A DNA stretch of 36,981 nucleotides, from contig JAMPFC010000001.1 in NCBI GenBank assembly GCA_023664685.1, forward strand, positions 107,771 through 144,751. Reading direction: 5' to 3'. Position 1 is the first letter of the stretch, and each line of letters opens with the position of its first letter. A program made the position numbers and the translations under genes. This DNA is from Roseburia sp. (GTDB lineage: Bacteria > Bacillota > Clostridia > Lachnospirales > Lachnospiraceae). Positions 24,667-34,260 of the stretch are shown in pieces. Under the pieces are notes generated by a model that was not told where the DNA came from, searched no databases, and worked only from the letters and a program-made list of their open reading frames with translations.

Positions 24667-24727
24667 GCGGCAAAAACAGAATTTCCTTGTTTTTGCCTGA
24701 AATGTTATAAATTTTGCCATCTTTGCA

Positions 24728-24733
24728 TATAAT
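24728..24733 (+). promoter_or_regulatory. Likely -10 element of PFOR copy 2
   Basis: A consensus TATAAT, 39 bp before the ATG at 24773 and after the terminator of copy 1. No good -35 is seen at 16-18 bp, so the second gene may be weakly transcribed or need an activator. Confidence 0.4.
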
Positions 24734-24772
24734 TACAAACAAGAATCATTATGCAGAAAAGAGGGCAAAGAA

Positions 24773-27700
24773 ATGACAGAAAAGACGACAAAAATTTGCA
24801 GAAAGAAAAAAACAATGGATGGTAATATGGCTGCGGCCCATGTGTCCTATGCGTTCACGGAGGCTGCGGCCATTTATCCGATTACTCCGTCTTCACCGAT
24901 GGCGGATTATACGGATATCTGGGCGAGTGAGGGCTTGAAAAACATATTTGGACAACCTGTCGTGATGAGTGAGATGCAGTCCGAGGCGGGGGCGGCAGGT
25001 GCGCTCCACGGTTCCCTGCAGGCAGGGGCTCTTTCCACCACATATACCGCATCACAGGGACTTCTCCTCATGATCCCGAATATGTATAAGATTGCAGGCG
25101 AGCTGCTTCCGGGCGTGATCCATGTGTCGGCGCGGGCATTGGCGAGCCATGCATTATCGATTTTCGGAGATCATTCGGATGTGTACGCCTGCCGGCAGAC
25201 CGGCTTTGCCATGCTGTGTGCGGGAAATGTACAGGAGGTCATGGATCTGGGGGCGGTAGCCCATCTGTCAGCGATCGAGGGAAGAGTACCATTTTTACAT
25301 TTTTTTGATGGATTCCGCACATCCCATGAGATCCAGAAGATCGAGGTGTGGGATTATGAGGATTTAAAAGAAATGTGTCCGGTGGAGGCGGTCAGGGAGT
25401 TCCGGAAGAGAGCGCTGAATCCGAACCACCCGGTACAGAGAGGAACTGCACAGAATCCGGACATCTTTTTTCAGGTGAGGGAAGCCTCCAATCCGTATTA
25501 TGACAGACTGCCGCAGATCGTGGAAGATTATATGGAAAAAGTAAATGAAAAAGCGGGGACAGATTATAAACTGTTTAATTATTATGGCGCGCCAGATGCG
25601 GAAAAGGTCATTGTTGCGATGGGATCGGTCTGCGATACGACGGAGGAGACGATCGACTATCTGATGCAGAAAGGGGAAAAAGTTGGTCTTGTAAAAGTCC
25701 GCCTGTTCCGTCCATTTAGCGGGAAGCATTTGATCGAGGCGCTGCCGCATACGGTCAAACAGATCCACGTATTAGACCGGAGTAAAGAGCCGGGCGCTCA
25801 GGGAGAGGCACTTTTCCTTGATGTGACAGCAGCGCTAAAAGAAAGCAAGTTTAAGGATGTTCCTGTATTTGGGGGACGGTACGGTCTTGGCTCGAAAGAT
25901 ACGTATCCGTCGGATATCCTTGCTGTGTATAAAAATACGTCCAGAAAGCAATTTACGATTGGGATCAAAGATGATGTGACGCACCTGTCATTGGAGCGCA
26001 TGGAGAGTCCGCAGACAGCGCCAGAGGGTATGACAAGCTGTAAGTTCTGGGGAATGGGGGCAGACGGAACGGTAGGAGCGAATAAAAATTCCATCAAAGT
26101 CATCGGAGACCATACGGATAAATATGTACAGGCGTATTTTGATTATGATTCCAAAAAATCAGGCGGCGTGACGATTTCCCATCTGCGCTTTGGGGACAAG
26201 CCGATCCGGTCGTCGTATCTGATCGAAAAAGCGGATTTTGTCGCATGTCATATGCCGGCTTATATCCGCAAATACCATATGGTGCAGGATTTAAAACCAA
26301 AGGGATCTTTTCTCTTAAACTGCTCATGGAACAAAGAGGAACTTGAGACAGCCCTGCCGGGGCAGGTAAAGCGGTTTATCGCAGAGAACCAGATCAATTT
26401 GTACACGATCGACGGGTTTAAACTGGGAAAAGAAATCGGTCTGGGCGGGCGCATCAATACGATCCTGCAGGCAGCATTTTTTGCGATATCAGAAATTATT
26501 CCAAAAGAGGAAGCAATCCAGTATTTGAAGGATGCGGCGAAAAAGACGTATTCCAAAAAGGGCGATGACATTGTGGAAATGAATCACCGGGCGATTGAGG
26601 CGGGAGCGGAGAAGTATGTAAAGATCGAGGTGCCGGATTCGTGGAAAGAGGCCGCCGATGACAATATTACCGATCAGGTAAGCGGCGTAAATGACGTACT
26701 CATCAACTATGTCAACGACATCCAGAGTAAGATCAATTCCCAGCAGGGCAACGACCTTCCGGTGTCTGCTTTCCGTGACTATGCAGACGGGACGGTGCCG
26801 CTTGGCTCCTCTGCTTATGAGAAGCGCGGCGTGGGGATCGACGTGCCGAGGTGGAATCCAGACGGTTGTATCCAGTGCAATTTTTGTTCTTATGTGTGTC
26901 CTCATGCCTGCATCCGCCCACTGGCGTTAGAGGGAGAAGAACTTTCCAAAGCACCGGAGGGAACGGTGACAGATCTGAAAGGGATCGAGGGAATGAAATT
27001 TGCAGTTACGATCTCACCGCTAGACTGTACCGGGTGCGGAAGCTGTGCGAATGTGTGTCCGGGCAATGCGAGAAATGACGTCTTAAAAATGATATCTGTC
27101 GATGAGGGGATGGGACAGCAGAAGCTGTTTGATTATGGCGTAAATATAAAGACGCCAGAAAAGGTTTTTGACAAATTCAAAGTGGAAACGGTGAAGGGAA
27201 GCCAGTTTAAAAAGCCTCTATTAGAGTTTTCCGGAGCATGTGCCGGATGTGGGGAGACGCAGTATGCCAAGCTTGCCACACAGCTTTTTGGCGACCGGAT
27301 GTATATCGCCAATGCGACCGGCTGCTCCTCGATCTGGGGCGGTTCCTCCCCGGCGTCCGCCTATACGGTAAACCACGATGGCGAAGGGCCGGCGTGGGCA
27401 AATTCTTTATTTGAGGACAATGCAGAGTTTGGCTTTGGCATGGAGCTAGCGCAGCGGACATTGAGAAATAAAGTGATCGATGCGGCGCGGGCATTGTTGG
27501 ATGAGACTACTAATGTAGAATTAAAACAGAAAATCGGGGCTTATTTGGATTCCCTGAACGACAGCAGGACAAACAAAAAGGCGACAAAGGAAATGATCGG
27601 GATGCTCGCAGACGGGTCGTATTCGTACGAGAACGCCGGAGAAAAAGTATCCGGACTGGCAGAGACGATTCTCGAGTATCAGGATTTTGCCTCGAAGAAA

Positions 27701-28339
27701 TCACAGTGGATCTTTGGCGGGGACGGATGGGCATATGATATCGGATATGGCGGACTGGATCATGTGATCGCCAGTGGTCAGGATGTGAATATCCTCGTCT
27801 TTGATACGGAGGTTTACTCCAATACGGGCGGACAGTCCTCGAAAGCGACGCCGACCGGGGCGATCGCACAATTTGCTGCGGCAGGAAAGGAAATCAAGAA
27901 AAAAGATTTGGCGGCGATCGCCATGTCGTATGGATACGTGTATGTGGCACAGGTGGCGCAGGGAGCGGATATGGCTCAGACGGTAAAGGCATTTGAGGAG
28001 GCTGAGGCGTATAACGGGCCATCGATCATCATTGCCTACGCTCCATGCATCAATCACGGGATACGTGCCGGCATGGGAAATGCGATGGCAGAGGAGAAAA
28101 AGGCGGTAGAGGCCGGTTACTGGCATCTGTTCCGTTTCCATCCGGACAATTTGAAAAAAGGACAGAATCCGTTTATGTTAGATTCCAAAGAGCCGAAGGG
28201 CGGTTACAGGGAATTTCTGATGGGCGAGGTCAGATATAACCGTCTGATGCGGTCAAATCCGGAACGCGCTGAGCGGTTGTTTGAAAAAGCAGAAAAAGAG
28301 GCAGAGGATAAGTACAAGAGACTTGCACAAATGTCCTAA
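24773..28339 (+). CDS. nifJ: Pyruvate:ferredoxin (flavodoxin) oxidoreductase, copy 2
   Basis: Protein of 1188 residues, collinear with copy 1 over its full length. It has the same domain order: YPITPSSPMAD, GMGADGTVGANKNS, two ferredoxin motifs (first at Cys 699/702/705/709, with the usual VCPHA), CAGCGET, and FGGDGWAYDIGYGG with DTEVYSNTGGQ. All cluster and thiamine-diphosphate residues are therefore of the standard type. The ribosome site is modest (AGAGGGCAAAGAA). Codon use is ordinary for this genome (many CGG, GGG, AGA), unlike copy 1, so it is probably expressed at a lower level or conditionally. It might use another 2-oxoacid; no residue I can see proves this. Confidence 0.95.
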   Translation: MTEKTTKICRKKKTMDGNMAAAHVSYAFTEAAAIYPITPSSPMADYTDIWASEGLKNIFGQPVVMSEMQSEAGAAGALHGSLQAGALSTTYTASQGLLLMIPNMYKIAGELLPGVIHVSARALASHALSIFGDHSDVYACRQTGFAMLCAGNVQEVMDLGAVAHLSAIEGRVPFLHFFDGFRTSHEIQKIEVWDYEDLKEMCPVEAVREFRKRALNPNHPVQRGTAQNPDIFFQVREASNPYYDRLPQIVEDYMEKVNEKAGTDYKLFNYYGAPDAEKVIVAMGSVCDTTEETIDYLMQKGEKVGLVKVRLFRPFSGKHLIEALPHTVKQIHVLDRSKEPGAQGEALFLDVTAALKESKFKDVPVFGGRYGLGSKDTYPSDILAVYKNTSRKQFTIGIKDDVTHLSLERMESPQTAPEGMTSCKFWGMGADGTVGANKNSIKVIGDHTDKYVQAYFDYDSKKSGGVTISHLRFGDKPIRSSYLIEKADFVACHMPAYIRKYHMVQDLKPKGSFLLNCSWNKEELETALPGQVKRFIAENQINLYTIDGFKLGKEIGLGGRINTILQAAFFAISEIIPKEEAIQYLKDAAKKTYSKKGDDIVEMNHRAIEAGAEKYVKIEVPDSWKEAADDNITDQVSGVNDVLINYVNDIQSKINSQQGNDLPVSAFRDYADGTVPLGSSAYEKRGVGIDVPRWNPDGCIQCNFCSYVCPHACIRPLALEGEELSKAPEGTVTDLKGIEGMKFAVTISPLDCTGCGSCANVCPGNARNDVLKMISVDEGMGQQKLFDYGVNIKTPEKVFDKFKVETVKGSQFKKPLLEFSGACAGCGETQYAKLATQLFGDRMYIANATGCSSIWGGSSPASAYTVNHDGEGPAWANSLFEDNAEFGFGMELAQRTLRNKVIDAARALLDETTNVELKQKIGAYLDSLNDSRTNKKATKEMIGMLADGSYSYENAGEKVSGLAETILEYQDFASKKSQWIFGGDGWAYDIGYGGLDHVIASGQDVNILVFDTEVYSNTGGQSSKATPTGAIAQFAAAGKEIKKKDLAAIAMSYGYVYVAQVAQGADMAQTVKAFEEAEAYNGPSIIIAYAPCINHGIRAGMGNAMAEEKKAVEAGYWHLFRFHPDNLKKGQNPFMLDSKEPKGGYREFLMGEVRYNRLMRSNPERAERLFEKAEKEAEDKYKRLAQMS

Positions 28340-28387
28340 ATAGTGTATAACTATTCATATGAACTAAATTTTGGAGGATGAAGTGAA

Positions 28388-29779
28388 ATGGAACTTACAA
28401 GTATACGGAGCCTCTTCCGTGATAAAGAGAATTTCATCGGCAAAGAAGTATATACAGGCGGGTGGATAAGGAGCATAAGAGATTCAAAGACATTTGGGTT
28501 TATCGTGATCAATGACGGAACTTTTTTTGAGCCGCTTCAAGTGGTATACAGTGATAAGCTTGATAACTTTGAGAGTATTTCAAAGCTCAATGTAGGAGCT
28601 GCGATTTTAGTAAAAGGGACGCTTGTGGAGACGCCGGACGCCAAACAGCCATTTGAGATCCAAGCAGACAGCGTTGTGGTAGAGGGCGGTTCTACAGGCG
28701 ATTACCCGCTTCAGAAAAAACGTCATTCTTTTGAGTATTTAAGGAGTATTTCCCATCTTCGGCCGAGGACGAACACTTTTCAGGCAGTGTTCCGTGTGCG
28801 CTCGCTGATTGCCTATGCGATCCATAAGTTTTTTCAGGAGCGCGAGTTTGTATATGTACACACGCCGCTCATTACCGGGAGCGATTGCGAGGGCGCCGGG
28901 GAGATGTTCCGGGTGACGACATTAGATTTGGAAAATTTACCCAAAACGGATGACGGAACGGTGGACTACAGTCAGGATTTCTTTGGAAAAGAGACAAATC
29001 TTACGGTCAGCGGGCAGTTAAACGGAGAGACATTTGCCCAAGCATTTAAGAATATCTATACGTTTGGCCCGACATTCCGCGCGGAAAACTCCAATACGAC
29101 GAGACATGCGGCGGAGTTCTGGATGATCGAGCCGGAGATCGCATTTGCGGATCTGAAAGATGATATGATGCTGGCGGAGAGCATGTTGAAATATGTGATC
29201 AATTATGTGTTGGAACATGCGCCGGAGGAAATGAATTTCTTTAACAGTTTTGTCGATAAGGGGCTGATCGAGCGGTTAAAGCATGTGGCAGGAGCTGATT
29301 TTGCCCATGTGACGTATACGGAGGCCATTGAAATCCTTGAGAAGAACAATGATAAGTTTGAGTATAAGGTTTCGTGGGGAGCCGACCTTCAGACGGAGCA
29401 TGAGAGATATCTGACGGAGGAGGTATTTAAGCGTCCGGTATTTGTCACGGATTATCCGAAGGAGATCAAAGCTTTTTATATGAAGATGAATGAGGATGGA
29501 AAGACCGTGGCGGCGATGGATTGTCTGGTGCCGGGCATCGGAGAGATCATCGGCGGCAGCCAGAGAGAGGATGATTATGACAAGCTCGTAAAGAGAATGG
29601 AGGAGTGCGGCCTGAACAAAGAGGATTATGATTTTTATCTTGATCTCAGGAAATATGGTTCGACGAGGCATGCCGGTTTTGGACTCGGGTTTGAGCGGTG
29701 CGTCATGTATCTGACTGGAATGCAGAATATCCGTGACGTCGTTCCGTTCCCGAGAACAGTTAAGAATTGCGAATTATAA
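28388..29779 (+). CDS. asnS: Asparaginyl-tRNA synthetase
   Basis: Protein of 463 residues, the normal length. It attaches asparagine to tRNA-Asn in the cytosol. An N-terminal OB-fold anticodon-binding domain ([24 protein letters not shown]) is followed by a class II catalytic core: motif 1 around [15 protein letters not shown], motif 2 in [16 protein letters not shown], and motif 3 [15 protein letters not shown]. The FRAENSNT and EPEIAF segments mark AsnRS rather than AspRS. The start is 48 bp after the PFOR stop, behind GGAGG at slightly long spacing; this leaves no room for a T-box leader. asnA follows after 39 bp. Confidence 0.97.
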   Translation: MELTSIRSLFRDKENFIGKEVYTGGWIRSIRDSKTFGFIVINDGTFFEPLQVVYSDKLDNFESISKLNVGAAILVKGTLVETPDAKQPFEIQADSVVVEGGSTGDYPLQKKRHSFEYLRSISHLRPRTNTFQAVFRVRSLIAYAIHKFFQEREFVYVHTPLITGSDCEGAGEMFRVTTLDLENLPKTDDGTVDYSQDFFGKETNLTVSGQLNGETFAQAFKNIYTFGPTFRAENSNTTRHAAEFWMIEPEIAFADLKDDMMLAESMLKYVINYVLEHAPEEMNFFNSFVDKGLIERLKHVAGADFAHVTYTEAIEILEKNNDKFEYKVSWGADLQTEHERYLTEEVFKRPVFVTDYPKEIKAFYMKMNEDGKTVAAMDCLVPGIGEIIGGSQREDDYDKLVKRMEECGLNKEDYDFYLDLRKYGSTRHAGFGLGFERCVMYLTGMQNIRDVVPFPRTVKNCEL

Positions 29780-29818
29780 GAAAATGTAAATTTATAAAAA
29801 TAGAAATGGAGGAAGATT

Positions 29819-30826
29819 ATGAACATCAATATACCAGAGGATTACCGTTCGCCCTTGTCGATCCGTGAGACAGAGGCGGCGATCAAAAATGTAAAGGATT
29901 TTTTTGAACGGGCGTTGGCAGTAAACTTAAATCTTACAAGGGTTTCGGCTCCGCTTTTTGTGCCGCCGGAGACCGGTCTGAATGATGACTTAAATGGAGT
30001 GGAGCGTCCGGTTGCTTTTGGCATCCGTGAGCAGGAGGAGAGAGAGGTCGAGATCGTTCACTCATTGGCAAAATGGAAACGTCATGCCCTCAAACGCTAT
30101 GGATTTTCACATGGGGAGGGGCTTTACACGGATATGAATGCGATCCGCCGGGATGAGGATACCGACAACCTTCATTCGATCTTTGTTGACCAGTGGGACT
30201 GGGAGCGCATCATTGACAAAGAGGAGAGAACGACAGATACGCTGAAAGAGATGGTGAAAAAGGTTTACCGTTCCTTAGAGGAGACAGAGGACTATGTGGC
30301 AAACCAGTATTCGTACATAAAGAAATCCCTTCCGCAGAACATTACGTTCCTGACAACGTATGAGCTTGAGGAGAAATACCCGGACAAGACGCCGAAGGAG
30401 AGGGAATATCTGGCGGTGAAGGAGTACGGTGCGATCTTCCTTATGCAGATCGGCGACAAATTAAAAGGGGGAGAACCCCACGATGGCAGGGCGCCGGATT
30501 ATGACGACTGGTCATTAAACGGAGATATCATCGTATATTACCCGCTGCTTGACGCCGCATTGGAGCTTTCGTCTATGGGAATCCGTGTGGATGAAAAGGT
30601 GTTGGAAGAGCAGCTAAAGAAGGCCGGATGCGAGGAGAGAAAGAATCTTCCGTTCCAGAAGGCGATTTTAGAGTGCCGCCTTCCTTATACGGTCGGGGGC
30701 GGAATCGGGCAGTCCCGGATCTGTATGTTTTTCCTGAAAAAAGCCCATATCGGAGAGGTGCAGTCTTCCGTTTGGCCGGATGAGGTGATGGAGCAGGCAA
30801 AAGGCGCCGGGCTGCAGATTTTATAG
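29819..30826 (+). CDS. asnA: Aspartate-ammonia ligase
   Basis: Protein of 335 residues, the standard AsnA size. It makes asparagine from aspartate and free ammonia with ATP, through an aspartyl-AMP intermediate, on a class II synthetase-like fold. Signature segments are the start with IRETEAAIKNVKDFF, SAPLFVPPETGLNDDLNGVERPV, GLYTDMNAIRRDED, SIFVDQWDWE and the C-terminal TVGGGIGQSRICMFFL. The ATG at 29819 follows ATGGAGGAAGATT. Its position straight after asnS suggests one transcript that supplies the amino acid and charges it. Using ammonia instead of glutamine fits an ammonia-rich anaerobic gut niche. Confidence 0.97.
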   Translation: MNINIPEDYRSPLSIRETEAAIKNVKDFFERALAVNLNLTRVSAPLFVPPETGLNDDLNGVERPVAFGIREQEEREVEIVHSLAKWKRHALKRYGFSHGEGLYTDMNAIRRDEDTDNLHSIFVDQWDWERIIDKEERTTDTLKEMVKKVYRSLEETEDYVANQYSYIKKSLPQNITFLTTYELEEKYPDKTPKEREYLAVKEYGAIFLMQIGDKLKGGEPHDGRAPDYDDWSLNGDIIVYYPLLDAALELSSMGIRVDEKVLEEQLKKAGCEERKNLPFQKAILECRLPYTVGGGIGQSRICMFFLKKAHIGEVQSSVWPDEVMEQAKGAGLQIL

Positions 30827-30850
30827 AAGCGGGAGGAAAAGAGGATTACG

Positions 30851-32029
30851 ATGGAGAATTTTACATTTTATGCGCCGACGTATTTTGATTTTGGTAAAAA
30901 AGCAGAAGAACACGTTGGGAAACTGATCCGGCGGTTTGGAGGCAGCAGGGTGCTTTTGCATTATGGCGGCGGTTCGATTAAAAAGAGCGGCCTGTATGAC
31001 CGGATCAAGAAATGTCTGGAGGAGGAAGCGCTGTTTTATACGGAGCTTGGCGGCGTAAAGCCAAATCCGAGGAGTGGGCTTGTCTATGAGGGGATCCGTC
31101 TCTGCAAAGAAGAAAAGATAGATTTTATCTTAGCTGTGGGAGGCGGCAGTACGATCGACTCCTCGAAAGCGATCGCGGCAGGGTGCTGTTATGATGGAGA
31201 TTTTTGGGATTTTTATACGAAGAAAGCTGTGATCAAGGATGCACTTCCGGTTGGAACGGTGCTTACGATCGCTGCGGCGGGTTCTGAGGGTTCTACGAAT
31301 ACGGTCATCACGAATGAGGAGACTGGTTTCAAAAAGGGCGCAGGCTCCGATCTTCTCCGTCCGAGGTTTTCGATCCTGAACCCGGAACTGACCTGTACGC
31401 TTCCACTATATCAGACAGCGGCGGGTGCGACGGATATCATGATCCATATTTGTGAGAGATATTTTTCCAATACAGAAGAGGTTGAGATCACAGACAGACT
31501 GTGTGAGGCGGTATTGAAAACGATGATACATGAGACGCCACGTGTCATTCGTGATCCAAGTCTCTATGAGGCGAGAGCAAATATCATGTGGGCGGGGATG
31601 ATCGCCCACAATAATATATGCGGCGTCGGCAGGGTACAGGACTGGGCGAGCCACCATATCGAGCATGAACTTTCTGCCCTTTACGATGTGACGCATGGTG
31701 CCGGGCTGGCTGTGATCGCTCCGGCATGGATGCGCTATGTGCTAAAGCTCAATCCGCGGAAATTGGTACAGTTTGCCGAGCGTGTCTGGGACATCGAGCC
31801 GCAGCAGACGGAGGAGCAGACCGCTTTGAAGGGAATTGAGGCGTTTGAGGAGTTTCTGAGGGAAATCGGTATGCCGCTTACGTTTGAGGAAATCGGCGCG
31901 AGTGAGAAGGATATTGATGTGATGACAGAGAAGCTTCTTGGCGGAAAGGAGACCGAGGGAAATTATGTGAAGCTGACAGAAGAGGATGTGAAAAAAATTT
32001 ATCACTATGCGGCACAGAGAGAACGCTGA
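30851..32029 (+). CDS. Iron-containing alcohol dehydrogenase (butanol dehydrogenase-like)
   Basis: Protein of 392 residues. It has the group III dehydrogenase plan: FYAPTYFDFG at the start, the nucleotide-binding VGGGSTIDSSKAIAAG, TIAAAGSEGSTNTVITN, and a metal-binding C-terminal region with HNNICGVGRVQDWASHHIEH and YDVTHGAGLAVIAP supplying the conserved His residues. Such enzymes reduce aldehydes to alcohols with NAD(P)H, and the closest pattern is the BdhA/YugJ type. It would regenerate NAD during fermentation of acetyl-CoA produced by the PFORs. The start at 30851 follows AGAGGATTACG, 24 bp after asnA. The 3' end lies beside a pair of direct repeats. Confidence 0.92.
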   Translation: MENFTFYAPTYFDFGKKAEEHVGKLIRRFGGSRVLLHYGGGSIKKSGLYDRIKKCLEEEALFYTELGGVKPNPRSGLVYEGIRLCKEEKIDFILAVGGGSTIDSSKAIAAGCCYDGDFWDFYTKKAVIKDALPVGTVLTIAAAGSEGSTNTVITNEETGFKKGAGSDLLRPRFSILNPELTCTLPLYQTAAGATDIMIHICERYFSNTEEVEITDRLCEAVLKTMIHETPRVIRDPSLYEARANIMWAGMIAHNNICGVGRVQDWASHHIEHELSALYDVTHGAGLAVIAPAWMRYVLKLNPRKLVQFAERVWDIEPQQTEEQTALKGIEAFEEFLREIGMPLTFEEIGASEKDIDVMTEKLLGGKETEGNYVKLTEEDVKKIYHYAAQRER

Positions 32030-32069
32030 CTGGCGGAGCAAATGTCAAGAGAGCGTTGACCGGCGGAGC
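32018..32069 (+). repeat. 22-bp direct repeat at the end of the alcohol dehydrogenase gene
   Basis: Copy 1 at 32018-32039 covers the stop codon; copy 2 is at 32048-32069, 30 bp on, matching at 19 of 22 positions. It looks like a small old tandem duplication. No role is apparent. Confidence 0.7.
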
Positions 32070-32111
32070 TGCTGCGAAAAGCTATCACTAAGCTGTGGAG
32101 GGAAGAAGAGG

Positions 32112-32909
32112 ATGAGAGACCAAAAGGAATTTATGCGACAAATGTTGGAACTGGTGGATCTGGCAAAGACAAACGAGAGCCGGATCACCAAAAAGGAGGT
32201 CAATGATTTTTGCAGTGATCTTGAACTTACCGCTCCGCAGCTAAAACTTGTGTATGATTTTCTGGATGAGCATAACATCGAAGTAAAAGGGCATTCAAAG
32301 AGAAAAGCGGCTTCGGGGAGAGACAAGGATTTTGATACGACCGAGGGGGACAGCCCGGAGTTCAATACGGAGGATTCCAAATATCTCCATATATACCGGC
32401 GTGAACTCCGTGGACTGCCGGAATACACAGCAGAAGAGAGGGAAGAGCTCTATGAAAAGTTGCTTTCCGGTGATGAGGATGTGATTCATGCGGTGATCGA
32501 AGCTCATTTGAAACGTGTTGTGACACTGGCGGGAAAGTACAAAAACCGTGGAGTGCCATTGGAGGATCTGATTCAGGAGGGGAATCTTACGCTAATCACT
32601 ACGGTCGATATGATCTGTGGAAATGATCAGGTAAAGGACGTCAGGAAGGAGCTTGACCGGAGTGTGCGAGGGCGGATGATCGAACTGGCGGACAGCCATA
32701 TAGAGAACCGGGGGTTGGAGAATACCATTCTGGCTAAGACCAATCTGATCCATGAGGCCACGAAGTTTCTTGCCGAGGAGTGGGGGAGACTTGCTACAGT
32801 GGCAGAACTTGCGGAGTATACGAAAATGACAGAAGATGAGATTCGGATGTATGTGGAGCTTTCGCAGGATGAGATTAAGATCGGGAAAGAGAACGGATCG
32901 GAATTTTAG
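32112..32909 (+). CDS. Sigma-70-like protein lacking region 4
   Basis: Protein of 265 residues from the ATG at 32112, which follows GAAGAAGAGG; the in-frame ATG at 32007 lies inside the dehydrogenase gene. Residues 5-58 resemble sigma region 1.1 (MLELVDLAKTNE... then LKLVYDFLDEHNIEV). After a charged linker, 88-118 resemble region 1.2 and 125-165 region 2.1-2.2 (LKRVVTLAGKYKNRGVPLEDLIQEGN), the core RNA polymerase contact. Regions 2.3-2.4, normally rich in aromatic promoter-melting residues, are replaced by a charged helix without Trp. About 210-250 look like region 3 (EEWGRLATVAELAEYTKM). Nothing matches region 4, which reads the -35. It probably binds RNA polymerase without ordinary promoter recognition; its job is unknown. 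Confidence 0.75.
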   Translation: MRDQKEFMRQMLELVDLAKTNESRITKKEVNDFCSDLELTAPQLKLVYDFLDEHNIEVKGHSKRKAASGRDKDFDTTEGDSPEFNTEDSKYLHIYRRELRGLPEYTAEEREELYEKLLSGDEDVIHAVIEAHLKRVVTLAGKYKNRGVPLEDLIQEGNLTLITTVDMICGNDQVKDVRKELDRSVRGRMIELADSHIENRGLENTILAKTNLIHEATKFLAEEWGRLATVAELAEYTKMTEDEIRMYVELSQDEIKIGKENGSEF

Positions 32910-32933
32910 AAGCGGACGAAAGAGGGAATGAGG

Positions 32934-34259
32934 ATGAGAAGTCTCACAGAGGGCAAACCGTTAAAGGCAATTTTAATTTTTGCAATTCCATTGTATATCG
33001 GGCAGTTGTTTCAGCTCTGCTACAGCTTGATCGATACACGTATCATCGGAAGTGCGCTTGGCGGGACATCTCTTGCAGCAGTGGGAGCGACGACTTCTTT
33101 TAGTGACCTTTTGATTGAATTTCTTGGTGGAATCATCTGTGGATTTGGTATCATTATCGCCACTCATTTTGGGGCAGATGATAAGGAAAATGTGCGGAAG
33201 GCAATCGGCGGGACAGTGGTTCTTGGTGTCGGCTGTACGGTTTTGCTCAGCGTGCTGTGTCTGCTTTTTCTGCCATATATTCTTCGTATTTTAAATGTCT
33301 CGGCGGAATTGCTTCCCGAGGCATCTTCTTATATCCAGATCATCGTCGCGGGACTGGCCGCCTCCACTCTGTACAACATATGTGCGGCGGTACTTCGGGC
33401 GATCGGGGACTCGTTCACTCCTCTGGTCTTTCTTATTTTGTCCAATGTGCTTAATGTTTTTCTTGACTATTTTTGTGTATTTTATTTGGAAATGGGAGTT
33501 TCCGGTGCGGCGGCAGCGACTGTTATTTCCCAGCTCTTGTCGGCGGTATTGTGCTTTTTTTATATGCGGAAAAAATATCCGCAGCTTATTTTGCACAAAG
33601 AGCATATCCGGCCGGAGGGGGCGATGTACAAACAGCTTCTGCCGACCGGGCTTTCGATGGGCTTTATGCTTTCGTTCGTCATGCTTGGCTCTTTGGCGCT
33701 GCAGACCGGCATCAATATGCTTGGTTCCGGTATTATCGTAGCCCATACCGGTGCGCGCAAGGTGACGATGATTTTTTTGATCCCATTTTTTGTGCTTGGG
33801 ACAGCGCTCGCTACGTACTGCGGGCAAAATGCCGGAGCGGGAAAACGTGAGCGGATCGGGACAGGCATCCGGGACACGGTGCTTCTTTCTGCCGGGTGGT
33901 GTGTGATCGTTCTGGTGATCGTATTTACGCTTTCGCCGACACTGATCCATCTGGTCACAGCCAGTACGGATGCCGAGGTTCTCGATAATGCCGTGCTTTA
34001 TCTAAAAGTTAATTCATGTTTTTATTTTCTTCCTGCTTTAATCTGTATTTTACGAAACAGTATGCAGGGATTAGGTGATACGAAAACGCCGTTGGTGTCT
34101 AGTTTTATTGAACTGGCGGGGAAGATGCTGATGGCATATCTTCTCGTGCCGGTCATCGGCTACATGGGAGTGGTCGTGTCGGAACCGGTTGTGTGGGCAG
34201 TGATGGTAGTGCCGCTTTTCGTTGGGATGCGGAAAGAGCATTACAGAAATGGAGAGTGA
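32934..34259 (+). CDS. MATE family efflux transporter
   Basis: Protein of 441 residues with about twelve hydrophobic segments in two halves. The N-terminus SLTEGKPLKAILIFAIPLYIGQLFQLCYSLIDTRIIG is the family hallmark (read in parts), with AAVGATTS, YNICAAVLRAIGDSFTPL in the first half, and GLGDTKTPL in the second. MATE proteins expel drugs or metabolites in exchange for sodium or protons; the substrate cannot be told. I choose the ATG at 32934 because GAGGGA lies six bases upstream; an ATG at 32928 touches that site. It follows the sigma-like gene by 24 bp and meets the PHP gene almost stop to start. Confidence 0.92.
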   Translation: MRSLTEGKPLKAILIFAIPLYIGQLFQLCYSLIDTRIIGSALGGTSLAAVGATTSFSDLLIEFLGGIICGFGIIIATHFGADDKENVRKAIGGTVVLGVGCTVLLSVLCLLFLPYILRILNVSAELLPEASSYIQIIVAGLAASTLYNICAAVLRAIGDSFTPLVFLILSNVLNVFLDYFCVFYLEMGVSGAAAATVISQLLSAVLCFFYMRKKYPQLILHKEHIRPEGAMYKQLLPTGLSMGFMLSFVMLGSLALQTGINMLGSGIIVAHTGARKVTMIFLIPFFVLGTALATYCGQNAGAGKRERIGTGIRDTVLLSAGWCVIVLVIVFTLSPTLIHLVTASTDAEVLDNAVLYLKVNSCFYFLPALICILRNSMQGLGDTKTPLVSSFIELAGKMLMAYLLVPVIGYMGVVVSEPVVWAVMVVPLFVGMRKEHYRNGE

Positions 34260-34260
34260 A

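Noticed and set aside
28340-28387. T-box leader ahead of asnS
   Set aside because: Only 48 bp lie between the genes, too short for a T-box.
33291-33950. A 219-codon minus-strand frame
   Set aside because: Opposite the MATE gene, with basic low-complexity composition typical of antisense frames.
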